Under the pieces are notes generated by a model that saw nothing but the letters and a program-made list of their open reading frames with translations, was not told the origin of the DNA and did no database searches. From CAJBVG01 sp943372995 (GTDB lineage Bacteria; Bacteroidota; Bacteroidia; Sphingobacteriales; Sphingobacteriaceae), in contig CALSAQ010000005.1 in NCBI GenBank assembly GCA_943372995.1, positions 124,001 through 188,000 on the forward strand: DNA of 64,000 bases, in the 5' to 3' direction. This document shows, piece after piece, positions 1-8,561 of this stretch (positions are counted from its first letter, which is position 1; every line of letters starts with the position of its first letter). A program made the translations under genes and the position numbers.

Positions 1-380
1 ACAAAGGTGCTGTAATTAACTTACCTTACGGTGTTGAAGGCTTTGCTCCTACTAAGCATATTGTTAAAGCTGATGGTAAATCGGCACAAGTAGAAGAAAC
101 ATTAGAATTCAAAATCATTGAGTTCAATAAAGATTCGAAAAGAATTTTAGTTTCTCACTCGAAATTAATCGATGATGCTAAAGCAGAAGAAAAAGCAGTA
201 GAAACTGATAAGAAAAAGAAAGAAGCAAAAGCAACTACCGCTTCAGTGAAAAAAGTTAAAGAATCGGTAGAGAAAACTACTTTAGGAGATCTTGAAGTAT
301 TAGCTTCTCTTAAAACTTCATTAGAAAAATCTGAAAAAGGTACAAAAACCAAAAAATCAGAAGAAGCTACTGAAGAATAG
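1..380 (+). CDS. rpsA: 30S ribosomal protein S1, C-terminal part
   Basis: Open reading frame entering from the left edge (first full codon at 3) and ending at TAG 378-380. It encodes the end of a last S1 RNA-binding domain (GVEGFAPTKHI, then FKIIEFNKDSKRILVSHSKL) followed by a Lys/Glu-rich low-complexity tail. S1 binds mRNA on the 30S subunit and helps initiation; Bacteroidota S1 proteins commonly end in such charged tails. The 5' part lies outside the window. A strong intrinsic terminator follows at 431-465. The assignment rests on about 125 residues but the S1 signature is clear. Confidence 0.9.
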   Translation, partial: KGAVINLPYGVEGFAPTKHIVKADGKSAQVEETLEFKIIEFNKDSKRILVSHSKLIDDAKAEEKAVETDKKKKEAKATTASVKKVKESVEKTTLGDLEVLASLKTSLEKSEKGTKTKKSEEATEE

Positions 381-388
381 TAAGATCG

Positions 389-420
389 TGTGCTCATGTG
401 CTCATCAGTTCATGTGCTCA
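389..420 (+). repeat. Octamer direct repeat array after rpsA
   Basis: Four consecutive 8-base units starting at 389, 397, 405 and 413. Three are identical (tgtgctca) and the third is degenerate (tcagttca). The array lies between the rpsA stop and its terminator. It resembles in organisation the 7-base-period arrays found elsewhere in the window. Confidence 0.8.
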
Positions 421-430
421 TAAAATATAG

Positions 431-465
431 AGCCCCGTATTGTGAAAGCAATTACGGGGCTTTTT
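431..465 (+). terminator. Intrinsic terminator of rpsA
   Basis: GC-rich stem agccccgta (431-439) pairs with tacggggct (453-461), a 9-bp perfect stem with a 13-base loop, followed by a T run at 461-465. It lies 50 bases after the rpsA stop. Confidence 0.9.
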
Positions 466-474
466 CATTCCACA

Positions 475-505
475 TTTCTACAATTCTACATTTTTGTTAT
501 CTTTG
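475..505 (+). promoter_or_regulatory. Putative pyrR-pyrB promoter
   Basis: A -7 box TATCTTTG (498-505) matches the Bacteroidota consensus TAnnTTTG exactly. A weak -33 element TTTC (475-478) lies 19 bases upstream. The ATG of pyrR follows 16 bases after the box, so the leader would be about 10 bases. No PyrR-type attenuator hairpin is visible between the box and the gene. Confidence 0.55.
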
Positions 506-521
506 AAAAATTAATCAGCAA

Positions 522-1076
522 ATGAAGCAAGGCATTATCCTCGGAAATCCTAAGTTTGACATCACCGTCAAACGCCTTTGCCATCAATTAATTGAAAACC
601 ACAACGACTTTTCGAACTCAGTACTTATTGGGTTACAACCTAGAGGTATCTATTTAGCGAAGAGAATTCATGAGCAATTAAAAAATTTACTACCTAAAAA
701 AGATATAAAACTAGGCAATCTGGATGTTACCTTTTTTAGAGACGATTTCAGAACGAGTGATAAATTGTTACTTGCAAATACTACCAGCATCGATTTCATC
801 ATTGAAAACAAAAACGTAATACTCATAGACGATGTATTGTATACAGGTCGCACCATTAGAGCAGGTTTAGACGCCATGCTAGCTTTTGGCAGACCCTCTA
901 AAGTAGAATTACTAGTATTGATTGATAGAAGATACACACGCCATTTACCAATAGAACCTGATTATATTGGTTTGCAAGTAGATTCCATTTCCTCAGAAAA
1001 AGTAATTGTAAAATGGAAAGAAAGCGATGGAAAAGATGAAGTCGTATTAGTGAAAGACATTACACAAAAAAAATAA
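522..1076 (+). CDS. pyrR: PyrR-type bifunctional regulator / uracil phosphoribosyltransferase
   Basis: A 184-residue type I phosphoribosyltransferase. The PRPP-binding motif ILIDDVLYTGRTIRAG sits around residues 100-115, and a PRG motif lies at 40-42. PyrR family members convert uracil and PRPP to UMP, and in many bacteria bind pyr mRNA to control attenuation. The stop is separated from pyrB by 4 bases, so the two are almost certainly co-transcribed, which supports the pyrimidine assignment over other phosphoribosyltransferases. No attenuator is visible upstream, so an RNA-binding role here is unproven. Confidence 0.9.
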   Translation: MKQGIILGNPKFDITVKRLCHQLIENHNDFSNSVLIGLQPRGIYLAKRIHEQLKNLLPKKDIKLGNLDVTFFRDDFRTSDKLLLANTTSIDFIIENKNVILIDDVLYTGRTIRAGLDAMLAFGRPSKVELLVLIDRRYTRHLPIEPDYIGLQVDSISSEKVIVKWKESDGKDEVVLVKDITQKK

Positions 1077-1080
1077 AGCA

Positions 1081-2013
1081 ATGCAAAAACTAAGTGTTAG
1101 ACACTTACTGGGAATTAAAGGACTTAAAGAGAGCGATGTTCAATTAATTCTGGAAACCGCAGATCATTTTAAAAACATCATTAATAGACCCATTAAAAAA
1201 GTCCCATCTCTACGAGACACTACCATTGCTAACATCTTTTTCGAAAACTCAACTCGTACCAAACTATCATTCGAACTCGCGCAAAAAAGACTATCTGCTG
1301 ACGTCGTAAATTTTGCTGCCTCTTCTTCATCGGTAAGTAAAGGGGAAACTCTAATCGATACTGTAAATAATATTTTAGCGATGAAAGTAGATATGGTGGT
1401 GATGAGACACCCCTACCCTGGCGCTGCAGTATTCTTATCACAACATATTAAAGCCAATATTGTAAATGCTGGTGATGGTGCACACGAACACCCTACACAA
1501 GCTCTACTAGATGCTTATTCCATTAGAGAAAAACATGGTGACTTAGCTGGTAAGAAAATTGTTATTGTTGGAGATATTTTACATTCAAGAGTGGCCCTTT
1601 CTAATATACTTTGTTTGCAACTCCTCGGAGCACAGGTGAAAGTATGCGGACCAAGCACTTTAATTCCTAAATACATTAGAAGTTTAGGTGTTGAGGTAGA
1701 ATACGATTTACGCAAAGCACTAGAATGGTGCGATGTAGCAAACATGCTTAGAATACAACTCGAAAGACAAGATATTAAATACTTCCCTTCATTAAGAGAG
1801 TACGCCATGCTATATGGCTTAGATAAACAATTACTCAATTCTTTATCTAAAGAAATTACCATTATGCATCCTGGACCAATCAACAGAGGTGTTGAGATTA
1901 CAAGTGATGTAGCTGATTCTAAACAATCTATCATACTAGATCAAGTAGAAAATGGTGTAGCTATTCGAATGGCTGTGTTGTATCTTCTAGCTGGAGGGCA
2001 GAACCCATCTTAA
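1081..2013 (+). CDS. pyrB: Aspartate carbamoyltransferase catalytic subunit
   Basis: A 310-residue protein of the usual length for the ATCase catalytic chain. Diagnostic motifs: STRTK at 57-61 (carbamoyl-phosphate binding), HPTQALLD at 137-144, and HPGPINRG near residue 265 (aspartate-domain loop). It forms carbamoyl-aspartate from carbamoyl phosphate and aspartate, the committed step of pyrimidine synthesis. It starts 4 bases after pyrR. No pyrI regulatory-subunit gene follows; the next gene is an unrelated TonB receptor. Confidence 0.97.
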   Translation: MQKLSVRHLLGIKGLKESDVQLILETADHFKNIINRPIKKVPSLRDTTIANIFFENSTRTKLSFELAQKRLSADVVNFAASSSSVSKGETLIDTVNNILAMKVDMVVMRHPYPGAAVFLSQHIKANIVNAGDGAHEHPTQALLDAYSIREKHGDLAGKKIVIVGDILHSRVALSNILCLQLLGAQVKVCGPSTLIPKYIRSLGVEVEYDLRKALEWCDVANMLRIQLERQDIKYFPSLREYAMLYGLDKQLLNSLSKEITIMHPGPINRGVEITSDVADSKQSIILDQVENGVAIRMAVLYLLAGGQNPS

Positions 2014-2095
2014 GACTTTCTTCATTATAAATTTTACAATTGCCGTACAAAATATTTGAGTTTGAACTCTTATATTGCATCTTTTATGTTTTAAA

Positions 2096-4402
2096 ATGAT
2101 CAAGAAAATTAGTCTGATGATGCTTCTTACGATAAGCATCTTTAAAGTGTACGCGCAACAACCTCAAGGAAATTCAGAAATCAGAGGATTTGTATATGAT
2201 AAAAAAACTGGTGAACCTATTATTTTCACCAATGTATTTATAGAAGGTACAACCAATGGAGTAGCTACCGATGTAAACGGCTTTTATTCTCTCACTAAAC
2301 TCAAAGCAGGAAAGTACGTTTTAGTAAGTACTGGAATTGGCTATGATACATCAAGAATAACAATCAATTTAACACCAAACCAGAAGCTATCACAAAATAT
2401 TTTCTTATCAGAAAGAGCAGTAAATTTAAGAGATGTAGAAATTACTGCAGATAAAACGGAAGCTAAAACAGAAACCAAAGTTTCTGCTGTAAAAGTAACT
2501 CCAAAACAAATCACTCAAATACCATCTGTTGGTGGAGAGCCCGATTTAGCACAATATTTACAAGTTCTACCTGGAGTAATTTTCACTGGTGACCAAGGAG
2601 GTCAATTGTACATTAGAGGAGGTGCCCCTATTCAAAATAAAGTTTTGTTAGACGGTATGGTAATATATAATCCCTTTCACTCTATAGGATTGTATTCTGT
2701 ATTTGAAACGGATATCATTCGTAATGCTGAGGTATATACTGGTGGTTTTGGTGCTGAGTACGGAGGAAGAGTTTCTGCAATTATGGATGTAACTACCAGA
2801 GATGGTAATAAAAAAAGATTATCTGGTAAAATAGCAACCAGTCCTTTTACCTCAAAAATATTACTTGAAGGACCATTGACTAAATATGTAGAAGGAAAAT
2901 CTACTTCATCATTTATTGTCTCAGCTCGTAGCTCTTATTTAGAAGCTACATCTAGAAATATTTATAGCTATGTAGATACTGCTGGTTTACCTTATAACTT
3001 TACAGATATCTATGCGAAATTATCCCTTAATGGTGTTAATGGTAGTAAGCTAAATTTATTTGGTTTTAACTTTACCGATCAAGTAAAATACCAAGTTCCA
3101 GCAGCACTTAAATGGACTAGTGCTGGAGGTGGAGGATCATTCGTACTTGTACCTGATGGTTCTTCTGTACTTATAGATGGTGCCTTTGCATATTCTGAAT
3201 ATAAAATAGAACAACCTCAACTTACCAATTCACCACGTTTTAGTGAAATAAATGGTTTTAATGGAGGCTTAAACTTTACTTATTTCTACGGTAAAGATGA
3301 ATTGAAATATGGATTGGATATGTTAGGTTTCAAAACAAACTTTATGTTTACCAATCCAGCTGGTGTTATTATCCAACAACAACAGTTTACTTCAGAAATT
3401 GCAACCTATTTTAAATATAAATACCTAAGAAATAGAATCATCTTAGAACCTAGTATACGTTTACATTACTATGCTTCGCTTAACGAATTATCAATTGAAC
3501 CACGCTTAGCTACAAAATATATTATTACAGAAAATATTCGATTTAAAGGAGCAGCAGGTTTATACTCACAAAATTTACTTAGTGCCACTTCAGATAGAGA
3601 AGTTGTGAATTTGTTCTATGGATTCCTATCTGGACCAGAAAACTTACCAAGTACATTTAGAGGAGAAGAAGTTAAATCATCTCTACAGAAAGCTCGTCAC
3701 CTTGTTGCAGGTTTTGAAATAGATCTATTTAAATATTTTGTTTTAAACGTAGAAGGTTACGTGAAACAATTTAATCAGTTAACAAATATTAATAGAGATA
3801 AGATTTATCCAAACAATTCATCTTACGCAGATAAACCAGAGTATCAGAAAGAAGATTATATCGTAGAAGATGGTATTGCAAAAGGAATTGATTTTACATT
3901 GAAATACGATTATAAAAATCTATATGTATGGACAACTTACTCTCTAGGTTATGTTAACAGAAGAGATGAGATTAGAGAATACGTACCTCATTACGATCGT
4001 AGACATAATATGAACATTGTGACTACCTATAATTTTGGTAAAAATAATTCTTGGGAATTTGATACCAGATGGAATTTTGGTTCAGGATTTCCATTTACAC
4101 AAACACAAGGATTCTTTGAAAAAAACAACATCAAAAATATTTTCGACGACTATACAAAGAACTCTGGTGATTTGGGTATCATTTATGCAAGCTTAAATGG
4201 TGGACGTTTACCATGGTATCATCGATTAGATATTACTGTTAAAAAACACTGGAAGCTTTCTGAATACACTAAAATTGAAGCCAATGTTGGGGTAACCAAC
4301 GTGTACAATAGAGACAATCTTTTCTATTTTGATAGATTATCTAATTCGAGAAGATACCAATTACCGTTTTTACCAAGTGCAGGATTTAGCATTACTTTCT
4401 AA
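2096..4402 (+). CDS. TonB-dependent outer membrane receptor
   Basis: A 768-residue receptor. The ATG at 2096 is preferred over an upstream in-frame TTG (2075) because it gives a clean signal peptide (MIKKISLMMLLTISIFKVYA, cleaved before QQ). After the signal comes a carboxypeptidase-regulatory-like beta-sandwich of about 90 residues (EIRGFVYDKKTGEPI, with GYDT near its end). The plug domain follows (GGEPDLAQYLQVLPGV, then YIRGGAPIQNKVLLDG), and then a 22-strand-type barrel ending in a terminal Phe. It would take up an unidentified substrate using the TonB-ExbBD system. No SusD partner is adjacent. The substrate cannot be inferred from the pyr neighbours. Confidence 0.92.
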   Translation: MIKKISLMMLLTISIFKVYAQQPQGNSEIRGFVYDKKTGEPIIFTNVFIEGTTNGVATDVNGFYSLTKLKAGKYVLVSTGIGYDTSRITINLTPNQKLSQNIFLSERAVNLRDVEITADKTEAKTETKVSAVKVTPKQITQIPSVGGEPDLAQYLQVLPGVIFTGDQGGQLYIRGGAPIQNKVLLDGMVIYNPFHSIGLYSVFETDIIRNAEVYTGGFGAEYGGRVSAIMDVTTRDGNKKRLSGKIATSPFTSKILLEGPLTKYVEGKSTSSFIVSARSSYLEATSRNIYSYVDTAGLPYNFTDIYAKLSLNGVNGSKLNLFGFNFTDQVKYQVPAALKWTSAGGGGSFVLVPDGSSVLIDGAFAYSEYKIEQPQLTNSPRFSEINGFNGGLNFTYFYGKDELKYGLDMLGFKTNFMFTNPAGVIIQQQQFTSEIATYFKYKYLRNRIILEPSIRLHYYASLNELSIEPRLATKYIITENIRFKGAAGLYSQNLLSATSDREVVNLFYGFLSGPENLPSTFRGEEVKSSLQKARHLVAGFEIDLFKYFVLNVEGYVKQFNQLTNINRDKIYPNNSSYADKPEYQKEDYIVEDGIAKGIDFTLKYDYKNLYVWTTYSLGYVNRRDEIREYVPHYDRRHNMNIVTTYNFGKNNSWEFDTRWNFGSGFPFTQTQGFFEKNNIKNIFDDYTKNSGDLGIIYASLNGGRLPWYHRLDITVKKHWKLSEYTKIEANVGVTNVYNRDNLFYFDRLSNSRRYQLPFLPSAGFSITF

Positions 4403-4468
4403 CTACGAATAATAAAAACGAAATTTATATTCCCTGTTTGGCAACAGGCAGGGATTGGGAATCAGACT

Positions 4469-5038
4469 TTATTTAATTCTTAGTCTATACACGCTTCCAT
4501 CTTTTCTGTGGAATCTGATGATACCATAATCTGTACTGAAATACATTTTATAGATTAAATCGGAACGAGTGTTTGTAGTATCTGGAATTTCTATCTCATA
4601 TACATTATTAAACTCATCAGGATGACGAAGAAATAATGAATCGTGGAATTGTACTCTGGTAGTATCGCTTAAGTTAAAATCATACCCCATCCAACTTATT
4701 CGTTCAGAAACGCCATCTATATCATTACTCTTCTTTATAGAAATTTGAAAATTTAATGAAGTGTCGGCATTAGAAATAATTGTTGCTCTTCCATAAGCCG
4801 GATAATAACTATCACAATTAGATTCTTCTACTTCATCGGGAGGAAGGTTACCAATAAACCTTTCTGATACATGTAAATCAATAGAATCACTTCCATTAAT
4901 CTCATACACTATATTTTGACCATTCAGATAATACAAAAGCTGTGTTTGCTCATCAGTAAAACTTTCATAAGTATTGGTAGATGTGCAGCACGAACCTAGT
5001 ATTAGGGCTATAGGAATAAAATACAGTTTTTTAAACAT
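4469..5038 (-). CDS. Hypothetical lipoprotein
   Basis: A 189-residue protein with a lipoprotein signal: a short basic start, a hydrophobic stretch and a lipobox ending LILGSC with the acylated Cys near residue 17. The remainder is hydrophilic and strand-rich with many Asp/Ser residues and no recognised domain. A -7 box (5058-5065) supports independent transcription. It converges on the TonB receptor. The function is unknown; localisation to the outer or inner membrane periplasmic face is inferred from the lipobox. Confidence 0.75.
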   Translation of the reverse strand: MFKKLYFIPIALILGSCCTSTNTYESFTDEQTQLLYYLNGQNIVYEINGSDSIDLHVSERFIGNLPPDEVEESNCDSYYPAYGRATIISNADTSLNFQISIKKSNDIDGVSERISWMGYDFNLSDTTRVQFHDSLFLRHPDEFNNVYEIEIPDTTNTRSDLIYKMYFSTDYGIIRFHRKDGSVYRLRIK

Positions 5039-5057
5039 TTGAGATTCAGCGTATATA

Positions 5058-5065
5058 CAAAGCTA
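5058..5065 (-). promoter_or_regulatory. Putative -7 box for the lipoprotein gene
   Basis: On the minus strand this reads TAGCTTTG, an exact match to TAnnTTTG. It lies 19 bases upstream of the ATG at 5038. Confidence 0.5.
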
Positions 5066-5072
5066 CGTATTA

Positions 5073-5759
5073 TTATTTCGCATTCCCAATTTTTTCCTCT
5101 GATAAATTAATCCGGTGAATAAACAACAACATAAAATTTCCTGCCAATGCACCAAAGGTATGCCACAGAAAATGCGTACCGACGTCTAGAATCCCCCATT
5201 GATCGCTAATTCTGAAGAAAAGGGCTATGGCAAAGGATAAAAAAGCAAAGAACACATAGTACCAAAACTTGTATTTTATCTTTCTTAATATCAATAAAGT
5301 GGGTAACAATACACCTATACCTAATATCGTATAGTTTACATTTGCTCTTAAATTTCCATCCAATTCTGGTATCATCTCCCAGGCTATTCTATCGCTTATA
5401 AAAAACAGGAATAAATAGGCAAAAGCCATTTTCCACGATCCCAATACTTTAAACATAAAGTACATGCTTGTCATGATACACAATACCATTATTGGCACCC
5501 AATCCATAAACAAAAAGAAAATAGAATTCCTAAATGCATGGTATATCACCCCACCTATTCCACCAATAGACAATATTATTAAGGCCACAGTAAGGTAAGG
5601 GAAGCGTGAAAAAGAACCCTTTAATCGTCCGTACCAATACGCCGAAAGAATGAGAAACAATACAGCAGACAGGGTATTATAGGGCTCAACAATGGTTGCA
5701 TTAATATCTGTTTCTGTGTATACAGGCCCCCCATCGGGCAATAATTGCAATAATTTCAT
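5073..5759 (-). CDS. CREST-superfamily (ceramidase-like) membrane protein
   Basis: A 228-residue protein with about seven hydrophobic segments. Conserved positions of the alkaline ceramidase/PAQR/Per1 (CREST) superfamily are visible: an early Glu-Pro-Asn region (VEPYNTLSA, about residues 26-34), a His in YHAFR, an Asp in MDWVP, and two His in the last part (THFLWHTFGA). These residues would bind a metal and act in amide or ester hydrolysis of a lipid. It is divergent from arsR with a 61-base gap. Whether it hydrolyses ceramide-type lipids, which many Bacteroidota make, is inference; no arsenic role is evident. Confidence 0.7.
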   Translation of the reverse strand: MKLLQLLPDGGPVYTETDINATIVEPYNTLSAVLFLILSAYWYGRLKGSFSRFPYLTVALIILSIGGIGGVIYHAFRNSIFFLFMDWVPIMVLCIMTSMYFMFKVLGSWKMAFAYLFLFFISDRIAWEMIPELDGNLRANVNYTILGIGVLLPTLLILRKIKYKFWYYVFFAFLSFAIALFFRISDQWGILDVGTHFLWHTFGALAGNFMLLFIHRINLSEEKIGNAK

Positions 5760-5791
5760 TAGCCTAAAATAAAATAAATTATGAAAATCAA

Positions 5792-5816
5792 TATATCATC
5801 GTATATTTGCGATATA
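5792..5816. promoter_or_regulatory. Putative arsR promoter and operator
   Basis: A -7 box TATATTTG (5802-5809) precedes the arsR ATG by 11 bases. It is framed by a 6-bp inverted repeat, tatatc (5792-5797) and gatata (5811-5816), with 13 bases between. A dimeric repressor bound there would cover the promoter. Operator identity is inferred from position only. Confidence 0.45.
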
Positions 5817-5820
5817 CATT

Positions 5821-6153
5821 ATGGCATTAAACAAAAAAGAATTATTTGAAGAAGAGGATATACAATTAGCTGAGTTGGCTAAAAGTTTATCACACCCAGC
5901 ACGTATCAAAATATTGAAAATACTAGCTGAAAGAAATACTTGCATTTGCGGAGAAATTGTAGAGATACTTCCTTTGGCACAAGCTACCGTGTCTCAACAT
6001 TTATTAGAATTAAAAAAAGCGGGCTTGGTGCAAGGAACTATTGATGGAGCAAAATCTTGTTATTGTATTGATTGGAAAAACTTTAAAAAACTGGAAGGAT
6101 TCCTAGGGACATTTGTTAATCATATTAATGAAAACCCACAGAGTTGTTGCTAA
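5821..6153 (+). CDS. arsR: ArsR/SmtB-family metalloregulator
   Basis: A 110-residue winged-helix repressor. The HTH spans about residues 42-70 (ICGEIVEILPLAQATVSQH). A Cys41-x-Cys43 pair lies just before or in the recognition region as in As(III)-sensing ArsR proteins, and there are further Cys pairs at 80/82 and 109/110 at the C-terminus. Binding arsenite would release it from the operator. It heads the arsM-acr3-arsC genes, which supports arsenic rather than another metal. The exact third ligand cannot be assigned. Confidence 0.9.
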   Translation: MALNKKELFEEEDIQLAELAKSLSHPARIKILKILAERNTCICGEIVEILPLAQATVSQHLLELKKAGLVQGTIDGAKSCYCIDWKNFKKLEGFLGTFVNHINENPQSCC

Positions 6154-6159
6154 TTTAAT

Positions 6160-6194
6160 TTGAACAATATATTAATTTGAACAATTTGAACAAT
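6160..6194 (+). repeat. Nonamer repeat between arsR and arsM
   Basis: Three copies of ttgaacaat start at 6160, 6177 and 6186, the last two directly abutting. It lies in the 156-base arsR-arsM gap, 40 bases before the heptad array. No function is evident. Confidence 0.6.
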
Positions 6195-6233
6195 TAAAAA
6201 GAAGAAATAAACAATATTGGTTAGAGATAATCT

Positions 6234-6296
6234 AAATACTAAATATTAAATACTAAATATTAAATACTAAATACTAAATACTAAATACTAAATACT
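6234..6296 (+). repeat. Heptad repeat array in the arsM leader
   Basis: Nine uninterrupted 7-base units, aaatact with two aaatatt variants at units 2 and 4, ending 13 bases before the arsM ATG. It is the most uniform array in the window. Loss or gain of a unit would change the distance from any upstream promoter to arsM by 7 bases. Confidence 0.9.
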
Positions 6297-6309
6297 AAAT
6301 AGTTATAAG

Positions 6310-7113
6310 ATGAAAACTGAAAAAGATTTAAAAACATTAGTGCAATTAAAATATTCGGAAATTGCAAACCAATCAAAAGAAGAGAATGCAGCTTCGTGTT
6401 GTGGTGCTGGTGGCTGCTCTACAGAGGTATATAATATCATGACCGACGATTACACAAAAGTTGAAGGATATAATCCGGATGCTGATTTAGGTTTAGGTTG
6501 TGGTTTACCTACAGAGTTTGCACAAATTAAAAAGGGAGATATTGTTATTGATCTTGGTTCGGGCGCAGGTAACGATTGCTTTGTAGCTCGTGAAGCTACG
6601 GGAGCTGAAGGAAAAGTAATAGGAATTGATTTCACCGAAGCAATGGTAATGAAAGCAAGAGAAAACGCCATGAAATTACAATATAGTAATGTAGAGTTTA
6701 TTCTTGCCGACATTGACGATATGCCTATTAAAGATAATTACGCTGATGTAGTAGTGAGTAATTGCGTATTAAACTTAGTGCCTAATAAAGAAAAAGTAAT
6801 TAATGAAATCTATAGAGTACTTAAACCTAATGGTCATTTTAGTATTTCTGATATTGTATTAATTGGTAATCTTCCTGATGAAATAAAAAATGTGGCTGAA
6901 ATGTATGCTGGCTGTGTATCTGGTGCCATTCAAAAAGATGAATATCTCTCTATAATTTCCTCTAAAGGATTTAAAAACATTAGCATTCAAAAAGAAAAAA
7001 TAATCAATATCCCTAAAGATATATTAGAAAAATATTTAAGCGCTGAACAAGTGGATTCCTTCCTATCATCGGATACAGGAATATATAGTATTACAGTATT
7101 TGCAGAAAAATAA
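6310..7113 (+). CDS. arsM: Arsenite S-adenosylmethionine methyltransferase
   Basis: A 267-residue class I methyltransferase. SAM motif DLGSGAGND lies at 81-89, and three Cys at 64, 152 and 202 fit the conserved arsenite-binding Cys set of ArsM. Extra Cys30-Cys31 and Cys36 lie in the N-terminal region (SCCGAGGC). It methylates As(III) to mono-, di- and possibly trimethyl species. It follows arsR and precedes the efflux pump and reductase, forming a resistance operon. A long heptad array lies directly upstream, and no typical Shine-Dalgarno sequence is seen. Confidence 0.95.
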   Translation: MKTEKDLKTLVQLKYSEIANQSKEENAASCCGAGGCSTEVYNIMTDDYTKVEGYNPDADLGLGCGLPTEFAQIKKGDIVIDLGSGAGNDCFVAREATGAEGKVIGIDFTEAMVMKARENAMKLQYSNVEFILADIDDMPIKDNYADVVVSNCVLNLVPNKEKVINEIYRVLKPNGHFSISDIVLIGNLPDEIKNVAEMYAGCVSGAIQKDEYLSIISSKGFKNISIQKEKIINIPKDILEKYLSAEQVDSFLSSDTGIYSITVFAEK

Positions 7114-7125
7114 AAACTCATTAAC

Positions 7126-8154
7126 TTGAAAAAGCTAAGTATACTAGATAAAAATCTAACCGTATTTATTTTTATAGCAATGCTATTAGGAGTATTGCTT
7201 GGAAATATATTATCCGACAATACCCTACAAATATTAACAGGGATTGAAGGCACTACTAATATTCCTCTCGCTATCGGATTAATTCTGATGATGTATCCTC
7301 CATTAGTAAAGGTGAAGTATGAATTAATGCCGAAAGTATTTAAAAACATAAAAATACTTTCGCTATCTCTATTACTTAATTGGATTATTGGACCTATACT
7401 CATGTTTGTATTGGCTTTTGTTTTTTTACGAAATGAGCCTGAATACTTTTCTGGATTAATTTTAATAGGTATCGCAAGATGCATCGCAATGGTTATTGTG
7501 TGGAACGAATTAGCAGATGGAAATAGAGAGTACGCAGCTGGACTTGTAGCATTAAATTCAATTTTTCAAATCCTATTTTATAGTGTTTACGCCTATCTGT
7601 TTATTGAAATTATTCCTTCTTATTTAGGGTACGACTTTGGAATGATTTCTATCTCTATGACCGAAGTAGCAAAAACTGTAGGCATCTATTTAGGTATTCC
7701 TTTCTTACTAGGTATTATTACTAGATATGGAATTATTGCATGGAAAGGTTCATCATTTTTAGAGGAAAAATTCATCCCCTTTATCTCTCCTATTACTTTA
7801 ATTGCATTGTTAAGTACAATTATTTTTATGTTCAGCTTAAAATCAAAAACAATTGTAGAAATACCTTATGATGTAATAAAAATTGCAATTCCTCTGATTA
7901 TTTATTTTAGTTTGATGTTTTTGTTTTCTTTTCTTATTGGGAAAAAAGCAGGAGCCGATTATTCACAAAATGCTGCTATATCTTTTACTGCAGCTGGAAA
8001 TAATTTTGAACTTGCCATTGCTGTTGCAATTGGTGTATTCGGATTACATAGTGGTCAGGCTTTCGCTGGGGTAATTGGACCATTAGTTGAAGTACCTGCA
8101 TTAATACTATTAGTAAAACTAAGTTTCTATCTAAAAAAGAAATTATATAAATGA
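7126..8154 (+). CDS. acr3: ACR3-family arsenite efflux permease
   Basis: A 342-residue membrane protein with about ten hydrophobic segments. The conserved Cys119 sits in the segment GIARCIAMVIVWNELADG, typical of Acr3, and the C-terminal segment has AGNNFELAIAVAIG. It exports As(III) across the inner membrane using the proton-motive force. The start is TTG at 7126, 12 bases after arsM; the encoded MKKLSILDKNL aligns with usual Acr3 starts and no closer ATG exists. The end overlaps arsC by 4 bases (ATGA), indicating translational coupling. Confidence 0.95.
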   Translation: MKKLSILDKNLTVFIFIAMLLGVLLGNILSDNTLQILTGIEGTTNIPLAIGLILMMYPPLVKVKYELMPKVFKNIKILSLSLLLNWIIGPILMFVLAFVFLRNEPEYFSGLILIGIARCIAMVIVWNELADGNREYAAGLVALNSIFQILFYSVYAYLFIEIIPSYLGYDFGMISISMTEVAKTVGIYLGIPFLLGIITRYGIIAWKGSSFLEEKFIPFISPITLIALLSTIIFMFSLKSKTIVEIPYDVIKIAIPLIIYFSLMFLFSFLIGKKAGADYSQNAAISFTAAGNNFELAIAVAIGVFGLHSGQAFAGVIGPLVEVPALILLVKLSFYLKKKLYK

Positions 8155-8561
8155 AAAACATACTAGTTCTCTGTACTGGCAATTCTTGTAGAAGTCAGAT
8201 GGCTCATGGCTATCTTGCTAAAAAATTTAAAGGAATAGCGAATGTATATTCCGCTGGCATAGAAGTTCACGGGGTTAACCCGCGAGCAATCGCCATTATG
8301 AAAGAAGACGGTATCGATATCTCTAACCATACTTCCAATCATGTTGATGAATACCTAAACATTCCCTTCGATTTAATTCTCACCGTATGTGATCATGCAA
8401 GCGAAAATTGCCCTTACATTCCTGGCCATGCAAAAAGGATCCATCACAATTTTTCAGACCCTTCTAAACTCATTGGCACCGAAGAAGAAATTCATGCAGC
8501 CTTCGAGAAAACAAGGAATGAAATTCGCGAATACGTGGAGGGGATGGTGATTGGTGACTAG
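8151..8561 (+). CDS. arsC: Thioredoxin-coupled arsenate reductase (low-MW phosphatase fold)
   Basis: A 136-residue protein with the P-loop CTGNSCRS (Cys8, Cys13, Arg14) and a redox pair Cys80 and Cys87 (VCDHASENCP). The spacing equals that of the Cys10/82/89 triad in the Bacillus/Staphylococcus-type ArsC. It reduces arsenate to arsenite for export by Acr3 or methylation by ArsM. Its ATG overlaps the acr3 stop. The last residues (GMVIGD) and the stop are encoded by a heptad repeat array shared with the convergent msrA gene. Confidence 0.93.
   Translation: MKNILVLCTGNSCRSQMAHGYLAKKFKGIANVYSAGIEVHGVNPRAIAIMKEDGIDISNHTSNHVDEYLNIPFDLILTVCDHASENCPYIPGHAKRIHHNFSDPSKLIGTEEEIHAAFEKTRNEIREYVEGMVIGD

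Noticed and set aside
498..522. PyrR-type attenuator before pyrR
   Set aside because: The leader is only about 10 bases after the -7 box, too short for anti-terminator and terminator stems.
4430..4462. Possible bidirectional terminator between the TonB receptor and lipoprotein genes
   Set aside because: A 6-bp stem (cctgtt/aacagg) and weak outer pairs exist but there is no T run on either strand.
6234..6296. CRISPR-like array
   Set aside because: Units are 7 bases with no spacers and no cas genes are in the window, so this is a simple tandem repeat.
6450..6713. Minus-strand frame inside arsM
   Set aside because: A shadow of arsM codon usage; arsM has all expected motifs.
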